NCBI GenBank assembly: GCA_039105265.1
Contig: JAPFFF010000031.1
Span: forward strand, 372,001 to 436,000
DNA from: Tritrichomonas musculus
Lineage: Eukaryota; Parabasalia; Tritrichomonadida; Tritrichomonadidae
Direction of reading: 5' to 3'
Length of the DNA stretch: 64,000 nt
Of the stretch, positions 49,756 to 58,958 are shown one piece after another. The number at the start of each line of letters is the position of its first letter. Positions within the stretch are counted from its first letter, which is position 1. The notes beneath the pieces are model-generated. The model did not search any database. It had not been told where the DNA came from and saw only the letters and a program-made list of their open reading frames with translations. The position numbers were made by a program, and so were the translations under genes.

Positions 49756-50820
49756 ATGGAGTTTATTGAGCTTGCTCAGCAAGCTGTAGATGCTGTTATA
49801 CGTCCGCCTAGACGAGAATATGATTTATATACATTTCCGATACTACTAAGGACAGATGATGGTTACCAATATCATAGATATCCAATTAATTTTATCAATG
49901 AGCGAAATCAAAAAATAGTAGGTTCAATATATAAAGACATCTCCACGGACATCATGTCAGGAGGTCCCTGTGTTATCTATCTTCACGGCAACGCATCCAG
50001 CCAGCTTGAAGGTCTTTTTCTCATTCCCAATTTATGCCAATACGGAATAACTGTTTATTTATATGATGCTGCTGGTTGTGGGCAAAGTGAAGGCGACTAC
50101 ATTTCGTTAGGATTTTATGAATCACAAGATATGCGATTTCTGATCAGCAATCTTGAAATCAATTTCAATTTAGGTCCTTTTATTTTGTGGGGGAGGTCGA
50201 TGGGAGCTGCCACGGCGGTTATGACACGTCATCCGAGTGTTTCTGGCATAATTGTAGATTCTACTTTTTCAAAGCTTTACGACCTAATTCTTTCAATTAC
50301 TGCAACGATGAAATTCCCCTCAATTTTAGGCAAAATTGCTGTATTCTTCTTAAACATGTCCGTTAAAGATTGTGCTGATTTTGACATGAACGATGTATCC
50401 CCTCTGAAAAGTGCCAAAATGATCTGTAATCCACCGCTCGTCATCGGCCACGCGGCGAACGATGACTTCATCCCTTTCAATCAAGCAAAAGAAATTTTTG
50501 AGAACTACTCAAACATGGATAAAGTCTTCGTCGAGTTGAGCAACGGTCATAATGGAAGTAGAAGTCATGAGTGGTATAAAATTTGCTTCAGCTTCATCTT
50601 TGAGAAGCTGAATTTGAGGCCTCTCGGATTCGTGATTCGGAAGTTCAAAGGGATGCTGTCGAGGGCGCACTTCAGTGACGCAATGGACATGATTCAGTAC
50701 CAGGAACATGACATTCCTGGCCAGAGTGTGATTGTGGACAATAGCGTGGTTGAGTCTATAATGCATTGTACATTCTTCTCTTCTTCTGGTGAAGGAGAAG
50801 CTGAAGAAGAAGGCTTTTGA
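49756..50820 (+). CDS. Alpha/beta hydrolase, ABHD17/ABHD13-like
   Basis: 354 residues from the ATG at 49756 (an upstream in-frame TTG is not a credible start). The alpha/beta-hydrolase core has the oxyanion segment YLHGNASS, the nucleophile elbow GRSMG (Ser148), the acid in HAANDDF (Asp236/Asp237) and the base in SNGHNG (His265), so the triad is intact. The YDAAGCGQSEGD and GHAANDDFIPF signatures resemble ABHD17-type serine hydrolases, which remove palmitate from membrane proteins. A Cys-rich acylated N-terminus, typical of ABHD17, is missing. The C-terminal 80 residues are extra. The 3' third of the gene is much more GC-rich than its 5' third. Confidence 0.88.
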   Translation: MEFIELAQQAVDAVIRPPRREYDLYTFPILLRTDDGYQYHRYPINFINERNQKIVGSIYKDISTDIMSGGPCVIYLHGNASSQLEGLFLIPNLCQYGITVYLYDAAGCGQSEGDYISLGFYESQDMRFLISNLEINFNLGPFILWGRSMGAATAVMTRHPSVSGIIVDSTFSKLYDLILSITATMKFPSILGKIAVFFLNMSVKDCADFDMNDVSPLKSAKMICNPPLVIGHAANDDFIPFNQAKEIFENYSNMDKVFVELSNGHNGSRSHEWYKICFSFIFEKLNLRPLGFVIRKFKGMLSRAHFSDAMDMIQYQEHDIPGQSVIVDNSVVESIMHCTFFSSSGEGEAEEEGF

Positions 50821-51366
50821 ATTTGTTTATTTAAAATGTTTGTTTTTTGTTTTGTTTTGTTTAAATTCTTTTTTTTTTTTTTTTTTTTTTTAATTGCTAA
50901 AAAAAAAAAAAAAATGTTTATTGCAATATGAACAGGTTTGAATAGGTGAAATTTAAAGATATAAAGTTTGTTGATGTTTGATGAATTATAGTTATTATTA
51001 TAATATTTTAAATTGGATTTTGGAATGCGGAAAGAATATATAATAACTAATTGATGATTTTTTATGATGTTGGGAAGATAATTTTTTCGTTTCTTGAAAA
51101 AAAATAAAGTGATTCTTAAAATGATACCATCTTTGAAAATGATTATAAACTTATACATATGATTTGGGAAATTAACTTTATCCATTTAATATTTGATCTG
51201 TATATTTGCTTGTTTAAATACTATTCATTGTAATAATAATCATTTATTTTTTTAATTAACTGTGGACTCTTTTTGAAAATGGAAAAAAAAGTATTTGAAT
51301 ATTAAAAACAAATGTACTGCATGCAGAAAATTAAAATATTTCATTTATACATAAAAACAAATAATT
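50821..51366. other. AT-rich spacer with T and A runs
   Basis: 546 bp between convergent genes. A T run at about 50871-50891 and an A run at about 50900-50914 can pair as a simple hairpin. No gene is seen. Confidence 0.55.
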
Positions 51367-52341
51367 TTAGAGTTTTCGCTTTTTGGCTAATTGAGCATAG
51401 CTTTTATAATGTCCTTTCATATTATGAGTAACATTAGCTAGCTTCTTAACGTCATTTTTAAAATCATGAAGATCATCAGCATTGATGATTTCTTCTGAGT
51501 CGGAAAAATGTTCATTGTTTAGAATTCGATGTTCTGCTGGTTCAAAGTCATAATTGTAATTATTATCATCTGATTCGGATATAATATTAAAATTTTTACT
51601 TTGCTTTTTTGTAAATTTATTCTTGGTTTTATGCTTTGGCATTGTTAATTCAAAAGGTGTAATATCATAACCTTTTTCGTCAAGTAGCTGCAAGATTTTA
51701 TCGCATTTCATCTGAACTTGTTTTAATTTGAGTTTTGAAATTCTGTACTTACGCATCAAATTTTCATCTTGAAAGTCAGAGGTACACCTTCTTGTCAATT
51801 TTTGAATAAGATCGAGCAAAATAAATCGTTGTGCCTCGCTATCATCGTCAGGAAAATCTTTTGTAGATGAAACAAAATCGCGAATCGAACTAAATACAGA
51901 GCTGGCAAAAATTTGCCATTCACGCTGATCAAGGGCAAGTCTGTCAATTTTGGATTTAAGTGATTGGTTTTGCAAAGAAATGTTTTGTACATTTCCTTCT
52001 ACATTTTGGAGTTGTTTTAAAGACTTTTTAAAATTGCATATACTATTATTATCTTCAAATGACGAAAATGATGAAAATTCGTTATTTGAACAAAAGCTTG
52101 CAGGAGATTTCGAACATGAATTACTGGCATTGAAACGATTGCAAGAAAAAACTTGAGATTTAAATTTTTCAAATTCCATTAATAAATTTTGGTATTGCTT
52201 TTGAGTGTCTGCTAGACTTTTCGATGTCCTTTCAAGAAGATTCGTTTTTTCAGCTAACTCTCTTTCTAGCATACGAACTTTTGACGCCAACGATGAAGAA
52301 TTTTGATCATTAAAACTTTGAGTTTTCATGAATCTGCTCAT
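51367..52341 (-). CDS. Coiled-coil protein, unknown role
   Basis: 324 residues. A coiled coil at about 15-65 (SSLASKVRMLERELAEKTNL) is followed by a Ser/Asn/Phe-rich patch at about 70-105, a second helical region at about 105-225, and a basic then acidic tail. I recognise no family. The MSRFMK start resembles the MSRFFK start of the unrelated coiled-coil protein at 3636, which may be coincidence. It diverges from the RPF2 gene. Confidence 0.75.
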   Translation of the reverse strand: MSRFMKTQSFNDQNSSSLASKVRMLERELAEKTNLLERTSKSLADTQKQYQNLLMEFEKFKSQVFSCNRFNASNSCSKSPASFCSNNEFSSFSSFEDNNSICNFKKSLKQLQNVEGNVQNISLQNQSLKSKIDRLALDQREWQIFASSVFSSIRDFVSSTKDFPDDDSEAQRFILLDLIQKLTRRCTSDFQDENLMRKYRISKLKLKQVQMKCDKILQLLDEKGYDITPFELTMPKHKTKNKFTKKQSKNFNIISESDDNNYNYDFEPAEHRILNNEHFSDSEEIINADDLHDFKNDVKKLANVTHNMKGHYKSYAQLAKKRKL

Positions 52342-52674
52342 TTATGCAATTTTTTATTTGAGAATTAGAGAAGAAAAATTGAATATGAGTAAACGGTATT
52401 TTGTACCGTTTAAAATATTATGAATGAATATTTGGCCTTATAAATTGAATTTATTTTTTTATTTAATATATAAATATTGTTGCTTATAAATGTGCTGAAA
52501 TCATTTTTTTTACATTACTAAGATTTGTAAATTATTTATGTATTAAAAATATTTAATAATCATAATAATATTAAATACATAATTAACTTCACTTTTTTTG
52601 ATTGAAGAACATTCATTTAAAATTTTGACGATTATTTTTAATACAATTTTCTGAATTTTGGTCATCACCATATA
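52342..52674. other. Divergent promoter region
   Basis: 333 bp between the starts of the leftward coiled-coil gene and the rightward RPF2 gene. A GTACCGTTTAA / TTTTGTACC-type inverted patch lies near 52392-52412. No gene is seen. Confidence 0.45.
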
Positions 52675-53679
52675 ATGTCTACAGCATCAACGCACAAAGG
52701 CAAAAGATTTCTTGAAGAACATGGTGCTAAAATCCAAGAGAATAGAAAGAAATCACTATTTATAAAAGGTCGTAAGGTATCTCAAGATCTTAATACCTTC
52801 TTTGAAGAACTCGCTAAATTCCGCTATAATGAAATGGTAAGATACACAAAAGCAAATGACATCAATCCATTTGAAGATTACTCAGAAATTGAAAAGTACT
52901 GCAAGAAGAATTATTGTTCTCTTTTTACATTTTTCAACAGCAACTATAGGAGACCAATGAATGTTATTTTTGGGCGTCTTTTTGATTATGTTATGCTTGA
53001 AATGTATGAATTTGGAGTTGCGAATTTCAAGACATCAAAAGAATTACCAAAAGCTGATATAGAACCTGGCACTGTTCCTGCTCTCATATTTCAGGGAGAC
53101 TTATGGGAAACGGAATATAAACCAATCAGATCTATGTTTATGGATTTCTTTGTTAATGATCTCAAAGGAACGATTTCAGAAGAGCAAATACAGCATGCTC
53201 TTGTATTTACTATTGTTGAAAACGAAGTTGCAGTAGCAGAAGCTCCAGAGCAAGGAAATGATGAAGCTGTAGAAACAACAGAAGAAAAAACAGAATTATC
53301 ATCAAAAGAGAAAAAAAAGGCAAAAAAGAAGGCAAACATCGATTTTGTTTCAATTGCTCCAATTTTAATTAGGGTTCGTCATTATCAAGTCGAACAAAAT
53401 AAGAATGGCGCTGGAGCTGTATTAAACCTTGTTGCACCTTCTTTTGACCTTGTTCCTAGAAGGAAGATGGATCCTGATGAAACTTTAATGGAGAGAGCTC
53501 TTGAAAAGCCGAAATTTGACAAGAAGAAGAAGAATATTACTAAAAACGAATTAGGTGAAATTCATGGGCGTGTGTTCACACCTAAACAGAAAACAGAGAA
53601 AATTATTCCAAGAAAATTCAAAGGTCTTCCTAAAACAAAATATGAGCGGCCAGCTGAACCAGCTGATGATGCTTTATAA
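52675..53679 (+). CDS. RPF2: Ribosome production factor 2 (Brix domain)
   Basis: 334 residues matching RPF2 along its length: KRFLEEHGAKIQENRKKSLFIKG at the start, DCSLF-like NYCSLFTFFNSNYRRP, then NVIFGRLFDYVMLEMYEFGV, PSFDLVPRR near 265, KKKNITKNELGEIHGRV and the basic end RKFKGLPKTKYERP. RPF2 carries a Brix fold and, with RRS1, loads the 5S RNP (5S rRNA, uL5, uL18) onto pre-60S ribosomes in the nucleolus. An acidic/lysine insert at about 185-220 interrupts the Brix domain. The protein looks complete. Confidence 0.92.
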   Translation: MSTASTHKGKRFLEEHGAKIQENRKKSLFIKGRKVSQDLNTFFEELAKFRYNEMVRYTKANDINPFEDYSEIEKYCKKNYCSLFTFFNSNYRRPMNVIFGRLFDYVMLEMYEFGVANFKTSKELPKADIEPGTVPALIFQGDLWETEYKPIRSMFMDFFVNDLKGTISEEQIQHALVFTIVENEVAVAEAPEQGNDEAVETTEEKTELSSKEKKKAKKKANIDFVSIAPILIRVRHYQVEQNKNGAGAVLNLVAPSFDLVPRRKMDPDETLMERALEKPKFDKKKKNITKNELGEIHGRVFTPKQKTEKIIPRKFKGLPKTKYERPAEPADDAL

Positions 53680-53863
53680 TTTATCTTTTAATAATATAAA
53701 ATTATATCATATCAATTATTGTTTTATATCTTTTTGTTGTATGCTATTGATTTTATTTTAGATATAGGTTATATATATGTATATTAAAAAAAAAAAATCA
53801 AATGCTATTGATGAATAAATATTTATATATTGAAATTACAAAATAACTTGATTAATATTAATA

Positions 53864-54580
53864 TCAAGTTCTATTAAATATAGAATAAGCGAGTGATTTA
53901 ATCGTGCCTCTCCTCCTTGGAATCTCTTGTTCCCCAATTACGAATTCTCGAAATAGTGTCAAATAACTTTTTGTTTCAAGTGGGGTGGCAACAAGATTTT
54001 CATCAAGAGGAAGAATACGATATAGAGTGTATGGAGTAATTTTTTCTTTCTCTTCTTTGATAGGTACAACATAAACATTTTCTTCTGTGAAAATACCAAC
54101 AAAGCAAGATACGATAAGATGCTCTGCAATTTGAATTGTTGGTTTAATGAATTCAAAAGTTTCGACATCTTTGTTAAATTTAATATAAATCCAGTTTCCT
54201 CGAGGTGTTTCGCGATCTCGATCTGTATTATTTGGGTTAAATCCTGAAAAGCTAAGTTCAAATGTGAAATCTTTTTTATTTTCTCTTTTCTTTTCAAAAT
54301 ATTCAAAAACGAGATCTACATTTTTTTGAGTCGGGAATACGCCTATGACTGATAATACATTTCGAGAAGGTGGAGGAAGAGGTGGTAGTTCTTTATTTAT
54401 TTCGTCACCATATATTGATTTCTTTGGAAGGTGAATATCATTCTGAAGATCTTCATCCTCTTCATAATAAAATTTTTGTTTTTTAGATTTGCGTGGGGGT
54501 TTTGAGCCATCATGTTGACCCTCATTCCGCTGCTTCAGTAATCTCTCAGGTAAAGTAAATTTGTATTCATCATCATTCAT
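53864..54580 (-). CDS. Probable Nup53/Nup35-like nucleoporin
   Basis: 238 residues. The N-terminal 75 are charged. About 75-165 looks like the RRM-type MPPN fold of Nup53/Nup35: NVLSVIGVFPTQKNVDLVFEY as strand and helix, then RGNWIYIKFNKDVETFEF, comparable to the conserved NWmxIrYxsxxxAxxAL of Nup35, then IVSCFVGIF. The family links the pore scaffold to the nuclear envelope. The C-terminus ends in basic residues and SLAYSIFNRT, reminiscent of the amphipathic membrane-binding end of Nup53. Short FG motifs are lacking. The assignment rests on one domain and is moderate. Confidence 0.6.
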   Translation of the reverse strand: MNDDEYKFTLPERLLKQRNEGQHDGSKPPRKSKKQKFYYEEDEDLQNDIHLPKKSIYGDEINKELPPLPPPSRNVLSVIGVFPTQKNVDLVFEYFEKKRENKKDFTFELSFSGFNPNNTDRDRETPRGNWIYIKFNKDVETFEFIKPTIQIAEHLIVSCFVGIFTEENVYVVPIKEEKEKITPYTLYRILPLDENLVATPLETKSYLTLFREFVIGEQEIPRRRGTIKSLAYSIFNRT

Positions 54581-54701
54581 TTTCAGAAAAATAATTTTTT
54601 GTTATCAAAAATTGAATGAAAATAAGGTTTAAAAAATAAAAATGATTTTAAAATCAAAAAATGAATAAATAATAAAAGTATATAGCTATTATTTGATTTA
54701 T

Positions 54702-55697
54702 TTAGTTGAGGGGTTCTTTCCAAGGTACAATGTCAGCTTGAAGCTGGTCTTTGATATCTTTTGAAATAACGTCTGTTGGTTTAAATTTGCTAAATATATC
54801 AATCCATTTATCAGTGTATTCTTTAACTTTGGGATTACTCTGGTATAAACCGATATTTTGAAATCTTCCACGCATATTTTTCAATAAACTTTGGAATTGG
54901 CTTGCTTCGATTCCCTCCATCACACATAAATCTGATAATGTAATAAAGTTCATTCCTAACGCGAAAAAGACAGCAGTTGGTGAATTATCAGTAGAAGGAG
55001 CAGTTGGAGCACCAACGGATGATGAAGAGAGTCGCAATGGATTTTTAATTACATCTAAGGCATAGCTAACATTCATATCAAAAGCTTGTGTAAAACGTTC
55101 GATATCATCGTTTGACAAATTTAATGGATTTCTTGCTGTTTCAAACTGTTTGCATAAATTATCAATTCTTTCATCATAATCAGCTTTAGGTACATTTCCT
55201 GAGCAATAGCAATATTGAAGTTCGTCAATTGTATAAAGAAGAGCATATATATTTGCGTATTTTTCTTTTTGGTTGGATGGAATATCATATTTCGGTTTAT
55301 TGATAGACATGGCTCCTTGAAAAGGTATTGTGTTATTTGAATTTTTTCGAATGCTTGGATATAAGTGATTTGGTTGCTGGTATGGCATTCCCATTTGCAT
55401 GCTGATTGGAGTAGGTATATTATATGTTGTAGCTCCTCCAACTTGACCCATTGAAGTTGGATTTGAAACTGAATTAGGAAACATAACGGGTTGGAGAGGT
55501 TGTGAATTACGAATTCCAGGCATTGGTTGACCGACTGCACCCATCATTGGGTTTCCTGAAAGTTGTGGGTTTGATTGAGAAGGATAGACGCCTTGTTGTA
55601 AATACTGGCCTTGCTGCTGAAAGTTTACCATTGTTTCACGAAGTCCATTTGAAAATTGTCCGTATTGATTTGGATATTGATTATTTGGATATTGCAT
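54702..55697 (-). CDS. VPS28: VPS28, ESCRT-I subunit, with Gln/Pro/Met-rich N-terminal extension
   Basis: 331 residues. The first 125 are Gln/Asn/Pro/Met-rich and disordered. The VPS28 N-terminal domain follows: KEKYANIYALLYTIDELQYC corresponds to the [20 protein letters not shown] region of animal VPS28, and ADYDERIDNLCKQF to the next helix. The four-helix C-terminal domain lies at about 230-325 (FITLSDLCVMEGIEASQFQS). VPS28 joins VPS23/TSG101 and VPS37 in ESCRT-I, which sorts ubiquitylated cargo into multivesicular bodies; its C-terminal domain recruits ESCRT-II. The extension is unusual for the family. Confidence 0.85.
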   Translation of the reverse strand: MQYPNNQYPNQYGQFSNGLRETMVNFQQQGQYLQQGVYPSQSNPQLSGNPMMGAVGQPMPGIRNSQPLQPVMFPNSVSNPTSMGQVGGATTYNIPTPISMQMGMPYQQPNHLYPSIRKNSNNTIPFQGAMSINKPKYDIPSNQKEKYANIYALLYTIDELQYCYCSGNVPKADYDERIDNLCKQFETARNPLNLSNDDIERFTQAFDMNVSYALDVIKNPLRLSSSSVGAPTAPSTDNSPTAVFFALGMNFITLSDLCVMEGIEASQFQSLLKNMRGRFQNIGLYQSNPKVKEYTDKWIDIFSKFKPTDVISKDIKDQLQADIVPWKEPLN

Positions 55698-56256
55698 TTG
55701 GTTTGAATATGATAAAATAAATTTTGAAAAAATTTTCGATATATAAACTTTTTCTGTAAAAGTTTTTTAGGTGAAATTCTATAGAAAAATTAAAAAAAAA
55801 GCTTGTTCAAAATGATATTTAACTTAATTTTCTAAGTTTAAGTGATAAATTTATTTTTAATAAAATATCTTAAAACTATATTATATATGTTTTGTTATAT
55901 ACAATTATTATAGAGCAATATTAATGCATTTTATTTATTCATTAGTTAATCGTTTTTGATTCAAATAATTAAAAGGTACTATTAAAAAGTTATATATATT
56001 ATGATATATTTTTTTAAAATTTTCTTATTGGTTATCTAAATAATCATTATTATAATATGGAAAACAAACTTAAATATATTGTTGACAATTATATTTTCAA
56101 AAATAAATACATTTTTATAGTTTTATTTAAAGAAACAAATGTTCTTTTGTATTATTGATAGCCAGATAATCTGTTAAAAAGTGAATGAATTGATTTAAAA
56201 AGTTTTATACAAACAAAATGTGAACTTCACTGCAAATAAATTAAAATTATTTATTC
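55698..56256. other. AT-rich divergent intergenic region
   Basis: 559 bp between the starts of the VPS28 and RAD51-like genes; both promoters should be here. AAAAAGTGAATG (about 56178) is the ACTTTTT-type word in reverse. No gene is seen. Confidence 0.5.
56227..56231 (+). promoter_or_regulatory. Possible initiator (TCACT)
   Basis: TCACT lies 26 bp before the ATG of the RAD51-like gene and fits the trichomonad TCA-Y-W initiator. Chance match not excluded. Confidence 0.3.
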
Positions 56257-57309
56257 ATGACTATTCTTTCACCAGAACTTCGCCAAAGAATTGTTTCTGC
56301 GTTTAATCTAAATGATGTTGCTACTGATATTGATTTTGCCAAATTTCCATTGTCAAAAATTTCTAATCCTTTCGAAAAAAGAGCTGAACCATTTGCGCAA
56401 TATAAATCTCTCATCTTTAATCAAAATATAAATTCTAAATTTGTCGTTGCCAGTGAGATTCCAGATAAAGAACCCCTAAGTACTTCAATGGATTTTTTAT
56501 TTGGGGGTCCATTTTATCGTGGTGAAGTAACAAGCATTGAAGGAGGTCCAGGTGTTGGAAAAACACGTCTTTGTGTGAAAATTGCGCATGAAGTTGCATG
56601 CTCAGGAAGAGTCTTGTATATTGATGCAGATATTTCACTTCAACCAAATGTGCTTAGGCAAATATTAAAATCACTTAATCTTCCTTTTGCTCCTCAGTCT
56701 TTTACAGATGCAGTTGGCCATACTTATAATTCCAATTATGTAATTAGGCAATTTAATGAAAGCTCACTTCCAGAACTTTCAATATCAAGTCTTTTCCATG
56801 TTGCAATTTGTTCGTCACCTGATGATTTATTTAACATCATCAACTTATATGTAAAGAACGTGCATCCTGATTTGATTATTGTTGATAGTGCTATTTCTTT
56901 GTTCCAAAGTCTTCAAGGTGTTGATTGTCCAGGAGGTTCAATGATACAAGAATTTGCAATTGAATTCAAAAAAATTGTTCAAGAATGTAATTGTGTTGGA
57001 ATTGTAACAAACTCTCTAAGATCGCAGCCATCGCATGGAAGCATCGTTCCGGCTGATTCGATGGCAAACAATTATACTTCATCCAACACTAGTTATATTA
57101 AAGACACAAGTAAACCTCTTCCTTTCTTTGGAAAAATGTATACTTCACTTTGGCATCAAAGATTATTAATTTTTTCCAAAGCATACTTTACGAGTACATG
57201 TGACTTAGTTTCATCGCCACGATACCCTTATCAGAGAAAAAATATTTTAATTCAAACGCTTACAGAAACGCCCAGTGAAGAAACATTGGACTATGGATCA
57301 TTAATGTGA
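56257..57309 (+). CDS. RAD51-paralogue recombination ATPase
   Basis: 350 residues. The RecA/RAD51 core has Walker A GGPGVGKT (Lys102-Thr103) after YRGEVTSIE, and Walker B LIIVDSA (Asp210). The segment VGIVTNSLRSQPSHGS sits where RecA proteins have the DNA-binding loop, and WHQRLLIF matches the conserved segment after it. The N-terminal 70 residues lack the full helix-hairpin-helix of RAD51 itself, and sequence away from the ATP site is diverged, so this is a paralogue (XRCC3, RAD51C or RAD51D type) rather than RAD51 or DMC1. Paralogues assist RAD51 filament assembly in double-strand break repair. Confidence 0.85.
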   Translation: MTILSPELRQRIVSAFNLNDVATDIDFAKFPLSKISNPFEKRAEPFAQYKSLIFNQNINSKFVVASEIPDKEPLSTSMDFLFGGPFYRGEVTSIEGGPGVGKTRLCVKIAHEVACSGRVLYIDADISLQPNVLRQILKSLNLPFAPQSFTDAVGHTYNSNYVIRQFNESSLPELSISSLFHVAICSSPDDLFNIINLYVKNVHPDLIIVDSAISLFQSLQGVDCPGGSMIQEFAIEFKKIVQECNCVGIVTNSLRSQPSHGSIVPADSMANNYTSSNTSYIKDTSKPLPFFGKMYTSLWHQRLLIFSKAYFTSTCDLVSSPRYPYQRKNILIQTLTETPSEETLDYGSLM

Positions 57310-57910
57310 TGAGCATTATTTATTTGGTATAAAATATAATTAGTTCATTCCTCCCTTTAAGATTATTAAATCGTATATGTATTTCATTACAGTACAAAAA
57401 TAATGATAGAAATTCTTATTTTGCATTTAGTGTAACATTGTTTTTTATAAAAGCCAGCCTTTTTTTTTTTTTTTTTTGAATGTTCAAAATAAATAATTTA
57501 TTTTATAAGTAAAATATTATATTTCTATTATAATTAAAAAAGCGAATAAATCATCTTGTATATTTTTTATATGCTTCATTTGAAGAATACAATTTTGAAA
57601 CAAATAATAAAATCTGAATAAATTTTTTCCTCATGTATAAGGGTTAACTTATCTCTTATATATGAGGAGTTAATGTTGTTTTATATATTAAATGTTATTA
57701 AAATTAGAAATTTTTTTAGAAGAATAAATTGTTTTTGAAGAAAGGAAACATTTCTAACGAAAGAAGCAAATATGAATTCAAAACAATTATTTTTTGAAAG
57801 AAAATTGTTAAATAGTTTTTCACCTTTTTGGTCATTCTTAAATTTTTGTTTCAAAATTTAAATCCGATCAATTCACACAAAAAGTTTTTATTCTTTTTTT
57901 TTTGTAATCT
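57310..57910. other. AT-rich spacer with T run
   Basis: 601 bp between co-oriented genes. Includes a run of about 17 T near 57461. No gene is seen. Confidence 0.5.
57873..57877 (+). promoter_or_regulatory. Possible initiator (TCACA)
   Basis: TCACA lies 34 bp before the ATG at 57911 and fits TCA-Y-W. Weak evidence. Confidence 0.3.
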
Positions 57911-58615
57911 ATGAGTCTGCAAAACTACGATCCAACAAAACCAAAAAAGATCATATTTACATATGATTCTTTACACAACCAAATCGTTGGCTTAAAAAAG
58001 CAATGCGATAAAACAAAATCATTTGCTGACGAATTGGACGTTATAAAAACATTAGAAGACTGTAAAAAAAATGCACGACTCCAAAAAACTTATGAAGATT
58101 GCAAAAAAAAATATGTTATGTACAAAGAAGCTTATGATAATTTCAAGAAAGATGAACCTCCTAACCAATTACAACCCGATATCGAAGCAAATCTTCAAGG
58201 AAGTAAAAGAATAATTGATTCTTTAGCAAAATCTCTTGCGCAACTCAATCAGAGAGCCAAAATTAGACAAGAAGAACTCAATAAAGAAGCAGCAGAAAAG
58301 CAAGCTCAAGAACTCGAACAAGCCAAAAAATCGTTAGCCCAGCGTCAAGAAGAACAAATGTCTGCAGATTTAGAACACACCGCTAAGGAAATGAGCGAAA
58401 TTGCAGAACAAATGAATGAAATTAATAGTGTAACTCACCAAGTCGATGATAAATTAACGGAAGATCACGCCAAAGTTGTTCATATCGATGAAACAATTTC
58501 AGAAGCAAAGGAAGAAATGATTGCAGGTAATAAAGATCTTGAAGATGCTGAAGAAGATCAGAAAGCTGGAAGTATTATTAAAACTCCAAAAATGCCATGT
58601 TGCACAATATGTTAA
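57911..58615 (+). CDS. Coiled-coil protein with CaaX-like lipid anchor, SNARE-like helix
   Basis: 234 residues, helical throughout. The C-terminal helix (about 155-218) has the layered heptads of a SNARE motif: IDETISEAKEEMIAGN then KDLEDAEEDQKAG, comparable to the end of syntaxin motifs before their membrane anchor. There is no membrane segment. Instead the protein ends PCCTIC, where CTIC fits a CaaX prenylation box and the preceding Cys could be palmitoylated, as in the lipidated SNARE Ykt6. At the expected central position the layer residue seems to be Asp or His rather than Gln or Arg, so a true SNARE is uncertain. A prenylated coiled-coil membrane protein is the safer description. Confidence 0.7.
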   Translation: MSLQNYDPTKPKKIIFTYDSLHNQIVGLKKQCDKTKSFADELDVIKTLEDCKKNARLQKTYEDCKKKYVMYKEAYDNFKKDEPPNQLQPDIEANLQGSKRIIDSLAKSLAQLNQRAKIRQEELNKEAAEKQAQELEQAKKSLAQRQEEQMSADLEHTAKEMSEIAEQMNEINSVTHQVDDKLTEDHAKVVHIDETISEAKEEMIAGNKDLEDAEEDQKAGSIIKTPKMPCCTIC

Positions 58616-58933
58616 TTAAATTAATTTGATTTATAGATTGCATTAATTTATTTTTGTTTTTTGAAAATTCCGCATTCAATTAAAGATAAGTTTTTCTATA
58701 ATTGGAGATTGTTTTCATTGAAAATTGTGTTAGTTCATATTTTCTAAATATTTCATATACATAATATGTTTATTATTTTATATTGATTATTGGAATTGAT
58801 TAGAAAAAGAATAAAGTTATATTTAGTAGTTTTGACGTTTAAACACAATTTATATAATGAGAAATTCATGATTGAATAATTCAAAAAATTGAATTTGGAA
58901 AAAATAACGTTTATTTTTCAATGTTGATTTTTT

Positions 58934-58958
58934 AAATCACGATAGAGGTATGGAAACT
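58934..58958 (+). repeat. Inverted repeat, left copy
   Basis: AAATCACGATAGAGGTATGG and five more bases match the reverse complement of 61776-61800 at 22 of 25 positions. Both copies also have AACGTTTATT a short distance to the outside (58906-58915; 61811-61820 in reverse). Confidence 0.65.
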
